DNA of 39,906 bases from a virus. A model generated the notes under the pieces. That model searched no databases. It had not been told where the DNA came from and worked only from the letters and a program-made list of their open reading frames with translations. The stretch lies in the IMG/VR virus record IMGVR_UViG_3300043431_000047, positions 1-39,906 of that record. One strand, given 5' to 3'. Shown here piece by piece: positions 32,808 to 39,906 of this stretch (position 1 is its first letter; every line of letters begins with the position of its first letter). Position numbers and translations under genes: made by a program.

Positions 32808-33558
32808 ACTTCTTCCTCAAGTATTTTAGTGACACGAACATTTCGTCATAGGTACCATTGGTAACTTCGTGTAGCATGACGAGCCCTCTAAAGTGGTTGT
32901 TTGATTGATGGTCCAGGTATCCTTCATTATGTTCATAGCAAGATCCTGCGATGATGCAAGTAATGGTAGACCCATCCGGTCGTTTTCCATATGCAACCTG
33001 CTTGCCTTGCTGATGCCCTGCCACACAAGACATATGCATTTTTGCAACCAACGCTGAAGCGGTAGTAGCAGGGCGACCAAGTACACCTGAAGGAAAATAG
33101 TGACAGTATGCAACTCCGTCAATAAAAACTGGCTTAAGAAAGTCGTGTACCTCCCAAGCTTGGTAAGGTAGATCTTCATATTTGATTAGTCCTTCAAGTT
33201 TTGGATCACTATTGACCGCCCGCATGATGCGTTGCTCATGGTTGCCAAGCGTAAGGACAAGGCGTGGCTTATAAGTTTTCTCCTTATTACGCTTTGCCTT
33301 GGAGTTATATTCCTGAAGCGGTGATAGTAAGACAGACATGGCTTCGTGTGCTGCCTCCAGATCCTTGACATATCGTTTACCCTCAAAGTTCTTTGTGCCT
33401 ACATCATAGCTACTAAGACTTTCCATATCAACAAAGTCACCAAGATGTATTACTACATCCGGTTTCTTGTCTACAATGTACTGGCCCACATGACGTAGAT
33501 AAGTATAGTCTTCACCAAACTTTACCTGAGTATCTGGAATAATTAGGTGTGTTGTCAT
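32794..33558 (-). CDS. Metallophosphoesterase
   Basis: The 254-residue protein has the calcineurin-like metal motifs in order: D9-T-Q (IPDTQVK, with Gln where His is usual), GDFVD at 40-44, LTLGNHEQR with N106-H107-E108, and VAGHQ near the end. It probably cleaves phosphoesters; phage members are proposed to act on nucleotides or nucleic acid ends, but the substrate is unknown. The ATG at 33558 shares ATGA with the methyltransferase stop and has GGAG eight bases upstream; ATG 33564 is too close to that site. Confidence 0.82.
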   Translation of the reverse strand: MTTHLIIPDTQVKFGEDYTYLRHVGQYIVDKKPDVVIHLGDFVDMESLSSYDVGTKNFEGKRYVKDLEAAHEAMSVLLSPLQEYNSKAKRNKEKTYKPRLVLTLGNHEQRIMRAVNSDPKLEGLIKYEDLPYQAWEVHDFLKPVFIDGVAYCHYFPSGVLGRPATTASALVAKMHMSCVAGHQQGKQVAYGKRPDGSTITCIIAGSCYEHNEGYLDHQSNNHFRGLVMLHEVTNGTYDEMFVSLKYLRKKYEST

Positions 33559-34100
33559 CCCCATTGCTCCGCCATAGCATCCGCGATACCTTGATAAGTA
33601 CGACTACGTTCTTTCCAGCGATCAGGACTAGGTGGCATCTTATGCACTCGTTGTTCCCTTCCTTCTACAATATTAGTTGGTGTTAGTTTAGGTAGATTCT
33701 TTAACCACAAACATGTTGCCTTGGTTTCACCGTGGCCGAATTGCCAAGGCTGAATGATTTGATCTGGCTTGCGATAGCGAGATGACATAATACTAATTGG
33801 ATTCTCTACAGCAATCATAGGAATTGGTGCATTGATTAAAGACATAAAAAAGTCAACAGCTTCCGCTTGTTCTTGTTGTTTATCTTTAAACCAACGTGCC
33901 CCGCTAACAGCTAGATGGGTACAAGGTGGATGAGCAATCATTAGATCCCATCCTTGATCAAGAAGATTGAACACATCTCCAATATAATGTAAGCCGGCTT
34001 TTTCTGTTGGTAGTAGATCACAACTAACAGCATGATGTCCTTTAGCTACAAAAGCATCACGGACTACACCACTATATTCACAAGCGATTAGTACATTCAT
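33555..34100 (-). CDS. DNA cytosine-5 methyltransferase-like protein
   Basis: The 181-residue protein has the C5-methyltransferase core: an AdoMet-binding start (NVLIACEYSGVVRDAF), the catalytic HPPC motif with Cys60, and AVENP with E99-N100. It lacks room for the usual target-recognition domain, so it is a short phage form whose target and even activity are uncertain. It may mask phage DNA from restriction or mark it. It starts four bases before the endonuclease I stop. Confidence 0.75.
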   Translation of the reverse strand: MNVLIACEYSGVVRDAFVAKGHHAVSCDLLPTEKAGLHYIGDVFNLLDQGWDLMIAHPPCTHLAVSGARWFKDKQQEQAEAVDFFMSLINAPIPMIAVENPISIMSSRYRKPDQIIQPWQFGHGETKATCLWLKNLPKLTPTNIVEGREQRVHKMPPSPDRWKERSRTYQGIADAMAEQWG

Positions 34101-34477
34101 TCTTTAATCCAATTTAAGATTTGTTCAGTGTCTTTGATGGAGCACCACTTGAATCCGTACTTGTCTGCCCATTTAGCGTGGGACATTTTGGTTCCTCCGC
34201 AGAGTTTATTTGGATTGTCAAATACAAATCGGAGATCGAGTTCAGGATGCTGTTCTTTGAGGAGCACATACTTTCTGCGCTCAGCGTGATCGGAGAGGTA
34301 CCCTTTCGTTTCAATGAGCTTACCATTTAGTACAGTCCAATCGACAGTATAAACATGGTAGGATTCTGGTATTGTATAAGGAATTTTTGTAACTTCATAC
34401 TCATAGATTACTCCAAACTCTTGCAAGATTGTTTCAAAGCGTTCTTCAAGCTTGGACCTTCTTCGTTGGTTTGTCAT
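34097..34477 (-). CDS. Endonuclease I, T7 gp3-like junction resolvase
   Basis: The 126-residue enzyme should resolve branched DNA and help break host DNA. The catalytic set of T7 endonuclease I (E20, D55, E65, K67) is matched here by E11, D46, E56 and K58, with identical spacing (35, 10 and 2). The HPELDLRFVFDNP and WADKYGFKWC segments also fit the family. The N-terminus is nine residues shorter than T7's. Its start lies 32 bases inside the preceding small gene, with only a weak Shine-Dalgarno site. Confidence 0.88.
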   Translation of the reverse strand: MTNQRRRSKLEERFETILQEFGVIYEYEVTKIPYTIPESYHVYTVDWTVLNGKLIETKGYLSDHAERRKYVLLKEQHPELDLRFVFDNPNKLCGGTKMSHAKWADKYGFKWCSIKDTEQILNWIKE

Positions 34478-34673
34478 TAATTAAATCCAATGCTGATTTT
34501 TTACTTGCATAATTGCCTTCCCAGTCCCATTGTACAGGCCACCAAACATCGTCGTCTTGTTCATAGTATGCACCGTTTATATAGACTCCCTCACGGACAT
34601 AATAGATTTCGACAGGCGATCCTGCTCTTGTTGTAATTCGTTTGGTAAAGTCAAGCCCAGATCCTTGTGCCAT
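34446..34673 (-). CDS. 75-residue protein overlapping the exonuclease
   Basis: The protein is Tyr/Trp-rich with strand pattern (SPVEIYYVREGVYINGAYYE, WWPVQWDWEGNY). GAGGAG lies 12 bases before its only ATG. It overlaps the exonuclease end by 97 bases and endonuclease I by 32, an unusually long overlap for this genome. The aromatic, non-shadow-like composition supports coding. Function unknown. Confidence 0.55.
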   Translation of the reverse strand: MAQGSGLDFTKRITTRAGSPVEIYYVREGVYINGAYYEQDDDVWWPVQWDWEGNYASKKSALDLINDKPTKKVQA

Positions 34674-35323
34674 ATGCTATCCATACTCCTCATAATCCAT
34701 AAACAATTTGCGTTAATCAAGAAGCGGTCGTGATCATCATACTTGCTAAGCACTGCTTCCATACACTCTTCATTGGTTTCCAGTGGATCGATAAGCCGCC
34801 CGGCCTTGACAGGCCCAAGCCCGGCTACGCCCTTGATGTTGTCAGACGTATCACCAATCAACATTTGTTTCCAGAAGTGCTTCCATCCCATCTCTTCTGT
34901 GACTACTGTATAGTCACCAAAGATTTGTTTAATCCAGTTAAAATGTTTACCTGGAATCATTAACAGATCTTTGTCAAGAGAAGCGATGATGGTACCATCC
35001 GTTTGGTTGATACCAAGCATGTCATCTGCTTCCATATTGTGAGCAAGTTTCGCTCCATGTTCAGTTACAAGGAACTCGCGTGAGTCTTGTAGATAAACAG
35101 GAGGCACCATATCTTTACGATTGGCTTTATAGTTTGGATTAATTTCTTTACGGAAGTTGTTACTTCCTGTCAACCAAACTTGATACTCCTCACAGTCAGC
35201 CGCCTCGATGATCTCACGTATCAATTTATCTACACGATAAAGAGATACATCTACTGGATCATCTTCCTTACACGTAGCAGCACAGCGGTATGCTACTAAG
35301 TCACCATCAATTAAACATATCAT
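34577..35323 (-). CDS. 5'-3' exonuclease, T7 gp6 / FEN-like
   Basis: The 248-residue protein should remove RNA primers and degrade DNA ends. Acidic metal-binding motifs occur in family order: D6-x-D8 (CLIDGDLVAYR), NMEADDMLG, IASLDKDLL, and GDTSDNIKGVAGLGPVKA, which contains the helix-hairpin-helix. AGGA lies four to five bases before the ATG. Its 3' end overlaps the 75-residue gene. Confidence 0.88.
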   Translation of the reverse strand: MICLIDGDLVAYRCAATCKEDDPVDVSLYRVDKLIREIIEAADCEEYQVWLTGSNNFRKEINPNYKANRKDMVPPVYLQDSREFLVTEHGAKLAHNMEADDMLGINQTDGTIIASLDKDLLMIPGKHFNWIKQIFGDYTVVTEEMGWKHFWKQMLIGDTSDNIKGVAGLGPVKAGRLIDPLETNEECMEAVLSKYDDHDRFLINANCLWIMRSMDSIWHKDLGLTLPNELQQEQDRLSKSIMSVRESI

Positions 35324-35339
35324 ATAGTCCTAACTGCCA

Positions 35340-35354
35340 GCCCCCCAAGGGGGC
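35340..35354 (-). other. GC hairpin between SSB and exonuclease genes
   Basis: GCCCCC and GGGGGC pair with a three-base loop in the short gap after the SSB gene. No T-run follows in the leftward direction, so it may stabilise the mRNA or attenuate transcription slightly. It resembles the hairpin after the capsid gene in placement. Confidence 0.5.
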
Positions 35355-35367
35355 ATAGGCATTATTT

Positions 35368-35910
35368 TTAGTAAGGCACGTCGTCATCAGGTAGTTCAGG
35401 CATGGCTGCCTTAACACCAGATGCGGGTTCAATACCAAAGACGTATCCTTCATAGTGACTAGCTAGTTCTAGCACTTCATCTGGTGTTGGATTCTTTTTA
35501 TCTGTCTTTAGTGTAGCGATAGCAGCGTTGATTGCTGACTGACGCACGATATACACTTGCTTTTTTGCACGCTCCTCTGGAGTTTCATATGTAGACTTAG
35601 GTGATGCCATAGTTTTACCTCCACTCGCTGTACTCGTAGCTGTACCCGCTGGTTCATCATCACCGAGGCTAACCCAATCCCAGTATCCAGCATCATTCTT
35701 GACGCGCTGTACGGTGAATACGGCCCCTTGCGCGGCATGTTTCAATGTATTAAAGACTTCCTTATGGTTGAATGAAACAACCTTCTTTGCTTCTACCTTA
35801 TCTTGGAAGGTGAGGTTCTTATATGTTACCTCTGCAATATCATAGCTACCCTTCTGGGTTTTTTGTGTGGATACTTCTACAGAAATAACTTTAATTTGAA
35901 TTGCGCTCAT
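35368..35910 (-). CDS. Single-stranded DNA-binding protein (probable)
   Basis: The 180-residue protein has a beta-rich N-terminal part (1-85) that could be an OB fold. A Gly/Ser/Thr linker follows, then a helical part, and it ends in the acidic tail PELPDDDVPY. Such a tail, ending in an aromatic residue, is typical of bacterial and phage SSBs and recruits partner proteins. It lies between polymerase and exonuclease genes. AAGGAG lies seven bases before the ATG, the strongest site in the block, which fits a protein needed in quantity. Confidence 0.75.
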   Translation of the reverse strand: MSAIQIKVISVEVSTQKTQKGSYDIAEVTYKNLTFQDKVEAKKVVSFNHKEVFNTLKHAAQGAVFTVQRVKNDAGYWDWVSLGDDEPAGTATSTASGGKTMASPKSTYETPEERAKKQVYIVRQSAINAAIATLKTDKKNPTPDEVLELASHYEGYVFGIEPASGVKAAMPELPDDDVPY

Positions 35911-35932
35911 TAGTAATCTCCTTATATCGAGC

Positions 35933-36649
35933 TTAGTGAATGTCCATGTTTGGACCTACCAGAACCTCTCCCAGCATGGGCAAGTTCCAGTTAATATCGT
36001 ATGCTTGTGACACACGCTTTGGTAATTCCTTAAAAACATCAAGGAAAATCTCTTCTACATTTGCTACCTCCTTCTCAGGACAATCCGCTACTATAGAATC
36101 ATGTACTGTATTAACAAGCAAAGATCGTAGTTTATATTTATCAAACTTTTGTTTGGTAATAATGCGTGCAACTGACATAACATCTGCACCTAATCCTTGG
36201 TTGATATAGTTACAAATGTCTGATTCATTCCAGACTAGCTCACCTCTTTTCTTTTGTGGTTCAAAGTCATATACCCTACCGAGTGGGGAAACTAATTGAC
36301 CTGTCTTCTTAACAGTTTCAATATAATTCAAGTGAGTCTTATGTAATCCTTTGTACTTACTATAGTACCTATCAATAACATCTTGCCAGAAGTCAACCTT
36401 GCGTGAGACACCCATGAAATCTGGATCACGGCTATAGGCAAAGGCAGAACCGCGATAGATCCAACGAAAGAGAAACACCTTAGCTACTAGTCGTGACGGT
36501 AGCTTGAAGGCTGTCTCATTAGCACGATGAATATCATTCTTGCTTGGATCATTAACTACACCATACCATTCTTCAACACCTACAGGATCTTGTGAGAGGA
36601 ATAAGTATGTACACCATTCCAGGCTCTTAGCATCTACCTGCACTATCAT
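35933..36649 (-). CDS. DNA polymerase family A, C-terminal half (palm and fingers)
   Basis: This 238-residue ORF carries the polymerase active site: motif A, VDAKSLEW, with D6 and E11; motif B, R53-x3-K57-x3-F61-x3-Y65; and motif C, VHDS at 182-185, with Ser where Glu is usual. It starts just where motif A begins. It has its own AAGGAG six bases before the ATG and an in-frame TAA directly before it, so it must be translated separately. Together with the ORF before it, it rebuilds a full polymerase. It needs the partner for the exonuclease and thumb. Confidence 0.9.
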   Translation of the reverse strand: MIVQVDAKSLEWCTYLFLSQDPVGVEEWYGVVNDPSKNDIHRANETAFKLPSRLVAKVFLFRWIYRGSAFAYSRDPDFMGVSRKVDFWQDVIDRYYSKYKGLHKTHLNYIETVKKTGQLVSPLGRVYDFEPQKKRGELVWNESDICNYINQGLGADVMSVARIITKQKFDKYKLRSLLVNTVHDSIVADCPEKEVANVEEIFLDVFKELPKRVSQAYDINWNLPMLGEVLVGPNMDIH

Positions 36650-36695
36650 TTAGCTCTCCTTAAGCCGGAATTTTTTTTGCATATTTTTCAGTTTT

Positions 36696-37886
36696 TTAGG
36701 TTTTAAATCTGCTTATACAGAATTGTTTAGCTTGTGCTGGTTGGTTCTGTACGTTTGGTTTGTTACTAGCCAAGCGACCAGATACAACAACACATTGGTT
36801 TAGATTGGAGTGAATAATGTTATCATCCCAATCCATCTCTTTAATTCTCTTTGGTAGACCGGTTAGGTAAGTTGAGTTTAGTTTCTGTAGCTTTACCCTT
36901 TCTTGGTATAGTTTAATGAGTGCCTTAGCAGGGCCACGTGCAGCGAGTTTGCCGAGGGTATCTTCATTGATGGACCATATCCCTTCAGCGGCCATCTCCG
37001 TGCCAGCCAGCGGCTCTACAAGGCGTTCTAAGACGTGCTCTCGTTCAAACTTCTTCATCTTTACTTCACCCTTGCGGAGACCGGTTTTAAATACACCGAT
37101 GGGGGCGGAGAATTCCTCCTTAACAATACCACCATACAATAGTTTTGATATTTGTTGGGGAGAATCAAAGTTAAATGGGAAAGACAGCTTGCCTATTTGG
37201 GTCATCTTGCTATCAATAGCTACTACTTCTTGTGTTAGTTTATCAGCTTCCGCCAGTGATCCCTCTACATCGTACAAGATACCGTTGTATTCCATCTCTT
37301 GTAACACAAGCAAATCGTTACACTGTACCCTAAAAAGCTTGTATTTTGAGGCATGTTTTCCTTCAAAGTCCTTAACTTGGTCAGCGAATAAGGCTAAAGT
37401 ACTTTCACCATCTTGAATTACATACTCTTTTAGGGTCTGAAACGGTATATCCTTGGTGTCAATTCCTTTATCCCAGTATTCTTGCTTGACAATATCAATT
37501 TTTCTTGGTAAACCGCGTTTATGACAGGACTCATCAAGCGAGGGATATCTCCACGTCTGGTTACTGAGTAAAAATTCTCCAAGCTGGCAGTCCCACACGG
37601 ACTTGGGAACCAATCCGAACTCCCGACGAATCCAGTGTATGTCAAATTTGCCATTAAATGTAATCCATAGGTCAGATTTCTCCAATGTTCGTGCTAATTG
37701 TGTAAATGTTTGTGGTAAAAATACTTGACTTTTGTTATCCAGTGTGGTAACAACAGCCATCTCAAGAGTATTGCGTGTACTAAACGGGTGTCCCTTCAAA
37801 TAAATTGATGTTTCGACATCCATTACGACGGGATTCGAGTAGTTCTTCGTCAACGTCGTGACGAGTGATGACTTCATCAAGTCCAT
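36696..37886 (-). CDS. DNA polymerase family A, N-terminal half (exonuclease and thumb)
   Basis: This 396-residue ORF has a complete 3'-5' proofreading domain: Exo I D23-x-E25 (VMDVETS), Exo II FNGKFD with D82, and Exo III Y155-x3-D159. It is followed by the thumb region. It ends after VVSGRLASNKPNVQNQPAQAK and ISRFKT, the conserved stretch just before motif A, where it meets TAA. The start is ATG 37886 with AAGGA six bases upstream; TTG 37892 is less likely. The next ORF continues the polymerase after a 46-base gap. Confidence 0.9.
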   Translation of the reverse strand: MDLMKSSLVTTLTKNYSNPVVMDVETSIYLKGHPFSTRNTLEMAVVTTLDNKSQVFLPQTFTQLARTLEKSDLWITFNGKFDIHWIRREFGLVPKSVWDCQLGEFLLSNQTWRYPSLDESCHKRGLPRKIDIVKQEYWDKGIDTKDIPFQTLKEYVIQDGESTLALFADQVKDFEGKHASKYKLFRVQCNDLLVLQEMEYNGILYDVEGSLAEADKLTQEVVAIDSKMTQIGKLSFPFNFDSPQQISKLLYGGIVKEEFSAPIGVFKTGLRKGEVKMKKFEREHVLERLVEPLAGTEMAAEGIWSINEDTLGKLAARGPAKALIKLYQERVKLQKLNSTYLTGLPKRIKEMDWDDNIIHSNLNQCVVVSGRLASNKPNVQNQPAQAKQFCISRFKT

Positions 37887-37992
37887 ATTCAATCCTTGCT
37901 GTTCTCAAGAACTTCTGCAACTGGAATATCGCATCGTTCTCGTTCTTGGCATAGACATCCATTGATAAGGGAATCGTGTACAAGTGCAGCAT
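37780..37992 (-). CDS. 70-residue protein bridging two genes in another frame
   Basis: The ATG at 37992 has GGAGG about six bases upstream, a strong site. The protein looks genuine: MLHLYTIPLSMDVYAKNEND, then AIFQLQKFLRTARIEYGLDE, a strand-helix pattern like small phage proteins beginning with YTI-type strands. It overlaps the last 104 bases of the preceding gene and the first 107 of the polymerase. A second in-frame Met at residue 11 could also start it. Function unknown. Confidence 0.6.
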   Translation of the reverse strand: MLHLYTIPLSMDVYAKNENDAIFQLQKFLRTARIEYGLDEVITRHDVDEELLESRRNGCRNINLFEGTPV

Positions 37993-38203
37993 ATTTACCC
38001 TCCGAAAGACCCAAACATACGGCCATAAAATTATCTAGATCAAAGTTAAGTACTCGTTTTTTAAAGTATCGTGCAAGAAAAGCAGCAATTAAATCTTTTT
38101 GACCTTTATTTAAGGGACTGTTTCGTAATTCTTTTGCAAGAGTCAGCATGTGTGTATATCTAATATCACCTGCTGCCTTCCTACCTTGTGTGTTTTGTTT
38201 CAT
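37889..38203 (-). CDS. 104-residue protein between helicase and polymerase
   Basis: The protein is helical and basic in its first two thirds (LNKGQKDLIAAFLARYFKKRV, FDLDNFMAVCLGLSEGKY), with four Cys/His-type residues near the end (CLCQERERC). AGGA precedes the ATG, which directly follows the helicase stop (TAAATG). Its place between helicase and polymerase suggests a replication role, perhaps as a loader or accessory factor, but no family is recognised. The end overlaps the 70-residue gene. Confidence 0.65.
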   Translation of the reverse strand: MKQNTQGRKAAGDIRYTHMLTLAKELRNSPLNKGQKDLIAAFLARYFKKRVLNFDLDNFMAVCLGLSEGKYAALVHDSLINGCLCQERERCDIPVAEVLENSKD

Positions 38204-39418
38204 TTAATCCTCATATCTTGCCAACTCAGGCACAATTCGTACAGTCATTTTTCCGTGTCGCAATTCTGGGATGGTATCTGTATCCCCAATTAGTTTATTC
38301 TTTGACAGGTGTAAGAACCTATCATACTGTTCAGAATCCTGAAAAGTGCAACCAATACCTAGAATCCAGTCAGCTTCCGCTTGCTTTGCAGTCTTGGCAT
38401 TAGCTACATTCTCCATGTTTAGCCACTTTTTTCCTTCTCCAGACACATCTGCTTGAGATACGGCAATAACAGGGCAATACTGTTTTGCAAGTTCCCTAGC
38501 CCATACATAAATTCCTCCAAGTCTGAGATCTTCCCGGTCTCCAACGAATCCTTTGACTTTATCAAGTTGATCAAAGACAATAAGGGCAGGGTCGTAGATC
38601 GCACAAAGTTCCTCAACTTGTCGTCGGTGGATGGATGCTGAATCAAATAGTTTGATGTTAGTCCCGCCGAGTTCAATAAACTTTGCATTAGATTCTTCTG
38701 GAAAAGCTCTAAGTTCTGTAAGTGTACATCCAAGAGTAGCTTGGTAAACTCGGAGTTCAACAGCGGCACCATCTTCTTCATTGTTGAACCATAGTATTGG
38801 TCGTTTTGTTTGTTGAGCGAAGTGGGAGATTTCTGATGCAAGGAAGGTTGTTTTCCCTGTTTCTGGTCTTGCGAATATGAATCCAAAGTTACCCTTTCTA
38901 AGCGAACCAAGCATCTGGTTCATTGCGGTTAATCTCCATCGTAACCCCTGTGTTTTGATGGTTCCGTTCAAAAGTGCATCTAGATCATGCGTTACAGGCT
39001 CCATAGAGGGCCCTACGAGGGGCGTGGCTGCATTTAAATGCTCTTGGGTATACCCACGTAGCTCCTCAAAAGAAAAACGGCCCTCAGACGCTTCTAGAGC
39101 TTTTAGTGCAAGATTGTAGGCAACGTGTTTATTATGCATTTCTACAAAAATATCTTGTACAATATCTGATGGGCCGTCTTGTTGGATTTTGTGCAACAAG
39201 TCAGAGAAGACTTCCCGATCTTTTTCAGGTACACGAGAGAGTGTGTATAGACTAAATTCCTCAAAGGTAATATCACGAGAATACTTATCGTGAAGTTCAG
39301 TAATATATTTATATAGTAAATATAGTTCTTTATTATCTTTTTTAATTATATTATATAAACTATCTTTATATTTACTATATATTTCTCTAGATAACAGGCT
39401 ATATATGATGTTAACCAT
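38204..39418 (-). CDS. Replicative helicase, DnaB/RecA-like
   Basis: The 404-residue protein has a helical N-terminal part (1-150) and a RecA-fold motor: Walker A, ARPETGKTT, at 183-191; the acidic NNEED at 212-216; Walker B, LIVFDQLD, at 279-286; and a VIAVSQADVSG sensor motif. This order fits the DnaB-type SF4 helicases that unwind at the fork. No primase domain is fused and none was found elsewhere, so priming may rely on the host or an unrecognised protein. It begins one base after the HNH stop. Confidence 0.83.
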   Translation of the reverse strand: MVNIIYSLLSREIYSKYKDSLYNIIKKDNKELYLLYKYITELHDKYSRDITFEEFSLYTLSRVPEKDREVFSDLLHKIQQDGPSDIVQDIFVEMHNKHVAYNLALKALEASEGRFSFEELRGYTQEHLNAATPLVGPSMEPVTHDLDALLNGTIKTQGLRWRLTAMNQMLGSLRKGNFGFIFARPETGKTTFLASEISHFAQQTKRPILWFNNEEDGAAVELRVYQATLGCTLTELRAFPEESNAKFIELGGTNIKLFDSASIHRRQVEELCAIYDPALIVFDQLDKVKGFVGDREDLRLGGIYVWARELAKQYCPVIAVSQADVSGEGKKWLNMENVANAKTAKQAEADWILGIGCTFQDSEQYDRFLHLSKNKLIGDTDTIPELRHGKMTVRIVPELARYED

Positions 39419-39419
39419 T

Positions 39420-39872
39420 TTATTCTAGGTTAAGAATATTTTTAGCAAATATAAGTAATTCTTGCTGTGTTGCATTTTGTTTCATTATGTTTGCTTTTCT
39501 TGAAATAATTTGAATGTTTCCAGGGATATAGCCTTTTGTAGAATCTATTCTATCTATAGAGGCATTAGACCAAACTACTCCATTATTTCTTGTTTTTGTT
39601 AGTTCAATATTTAGATATGAACAATGTGTTGGTATTATAATATCCGATAGCGTAATTGTGTGTTCTATGCCAAGTTTTCTAGCATGTTGAATACTAGAAT
39701 AAAATAAAATACGTTCAAAATTCTTTTCAGCTTTTATACCTTTATTTAGTTTCGCTAATTTTGTAAGTCCCTTTTCTTTTGCTTTTTTAAGTATGGTTTC
39801 TTTATTTTGAATATAATATTGTTTTCTATACTCCTTTAAGTGCTCTTTGTTGTTATCCTGCCAGATAGTCAT
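39420..39872 (-). CDS. HNH-type endonuclease, free-standing (third copy)
   Basis: The 150-residue protein has a basic helical start (LKEYRKQYYIQNKETILKKA). Its C-terminal pattern ends in ASIDRIDSTKGYIPGNIQII and RKANIMKQNAT, typical of phage HNH proteins that lack the classical zinc ribbon. It is probably a mobile, homing-type nuclease. AGGA lies six bases before the ATG. It is the first gene of the leftward block. Unlike the other two HNH genes, its start does not resemble that of the gene after it. Confidence 0.75.
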   Translation of the reverse strand: MTIWQDNNKEHLKEYRKQYYIQNKETILKKAKEKGLTKLAKLNKGIKAEKNFERILFYSSIQHARKLGIEHTITLSDIIIPTHCSYLNIELTKTRNNGVVWSNASIDRIDSTKGYIPGNIQIISRKANIMKQNATQQELLIFAKNILNLE

Positions 39873-39906
39873 AAGTTATCCTAATAATTAAGTAATGAAT
39901 AAATTA

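Noticed and set aside
36650-36695. Intein or group I intron between the polymerase halves
   Set aside because: The gap is only 46 bases, far too short for either; at most it is a scar.
1-39906. Direct terminal repeat joining the window ends
   Set aside because: Only a nine-base match (39-47 and 39888-39896) was seen, which is expected by chance in AT-rich DNA.

Overview
The window reads as a complete or nearly complete genome of a lytic-looking, short-tailed double-stranded DNA phage of about 40 kb, moderately AT-rich. The head and neck genes look P22-like: a portal with a glutamine/methionine-rich helical tail, a gp4-like head-tail adaptor and a gp10-like tail hub. The replication genes look T7-like: a family A DNA polymerase, 5'-3' exonuclease, endonuclease I, an SSB-like protein and a DnaB-type helicase. 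A GH108 muramidase, a 3TM holin, standard Shine-Dalgarno sites and a consensus sigma-70 promoter suggest a Gram-negative, probably proteobacterial, host. I saw no integrase, repressor, tRNA, RNA polymerase or primase gene.

Layout. Positions 1-726 are a control region with palindromes, G-runs, a very AT-rich inverted repeat, divergent promoters and 22-bp repeats. Positions 727-29856, all on the + strand, form the late block: terminase small subunit, lysis genes, an HNH endonuclease, terminase large subunit, portal, a GroES-like co-chaperonin, scaffold, capsid and decoration proteins (to about 10.7 kb). Then come small virion proteins, a 13-repeat adhesin and a C1q-like fibre (to 17.4 kb). The block ends with the P22-like neck, tail hub and a set of probable ejection proteins, including a 1729-residue protein. 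A bidirectional terminator at 29856-29890 separates it from the - strand block, 39872 down to 29902. That block runs, in transcription order: HNH endonuclease, helicase, two small genes, a DNA polymerase split into two ORFs, SSB, exonuclease, a small gene, endonuclease I, C5-methyltransferase-like protein, phosphoesterase, DUF3310, MazG, three small ORFs, class II ribonucleotide reductase and two small ORFs.

How it works together. The rightward promoter at 647-675 feeds the late block. A leftward promoter at 505-533 would reach the replication block only if the two window ends are joined, as in a circular or circularly permuted genome. Most genes overlap by a few bases and are probably translationally coupled. 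Class II RNR and MazG shape the nucleotide pool. Polymerase, helicase, SSB, exonuclease and endonuclease I replicate and process DNA. GroES and scaffold help build the head.

Most unusual points: (1) two free-standing HNH genes begin with a copy of the start of the gene they precede, and their conserved C-terminal codons supply that gene's ribosome binding site and start codon; (2) the DNA polymerase is cut cleanly just before catalytic motif A, with almost nothing missing; (3) a small gene bridges two others in a third frame; (4) two GC-rich blocks in the host-recognition region have edges inside genes; (5) two HExxH proteins lie in tandem at the end of the ejection module; (6) the control region holds several ordered repeats and a possible 32-residue membrane peptide.
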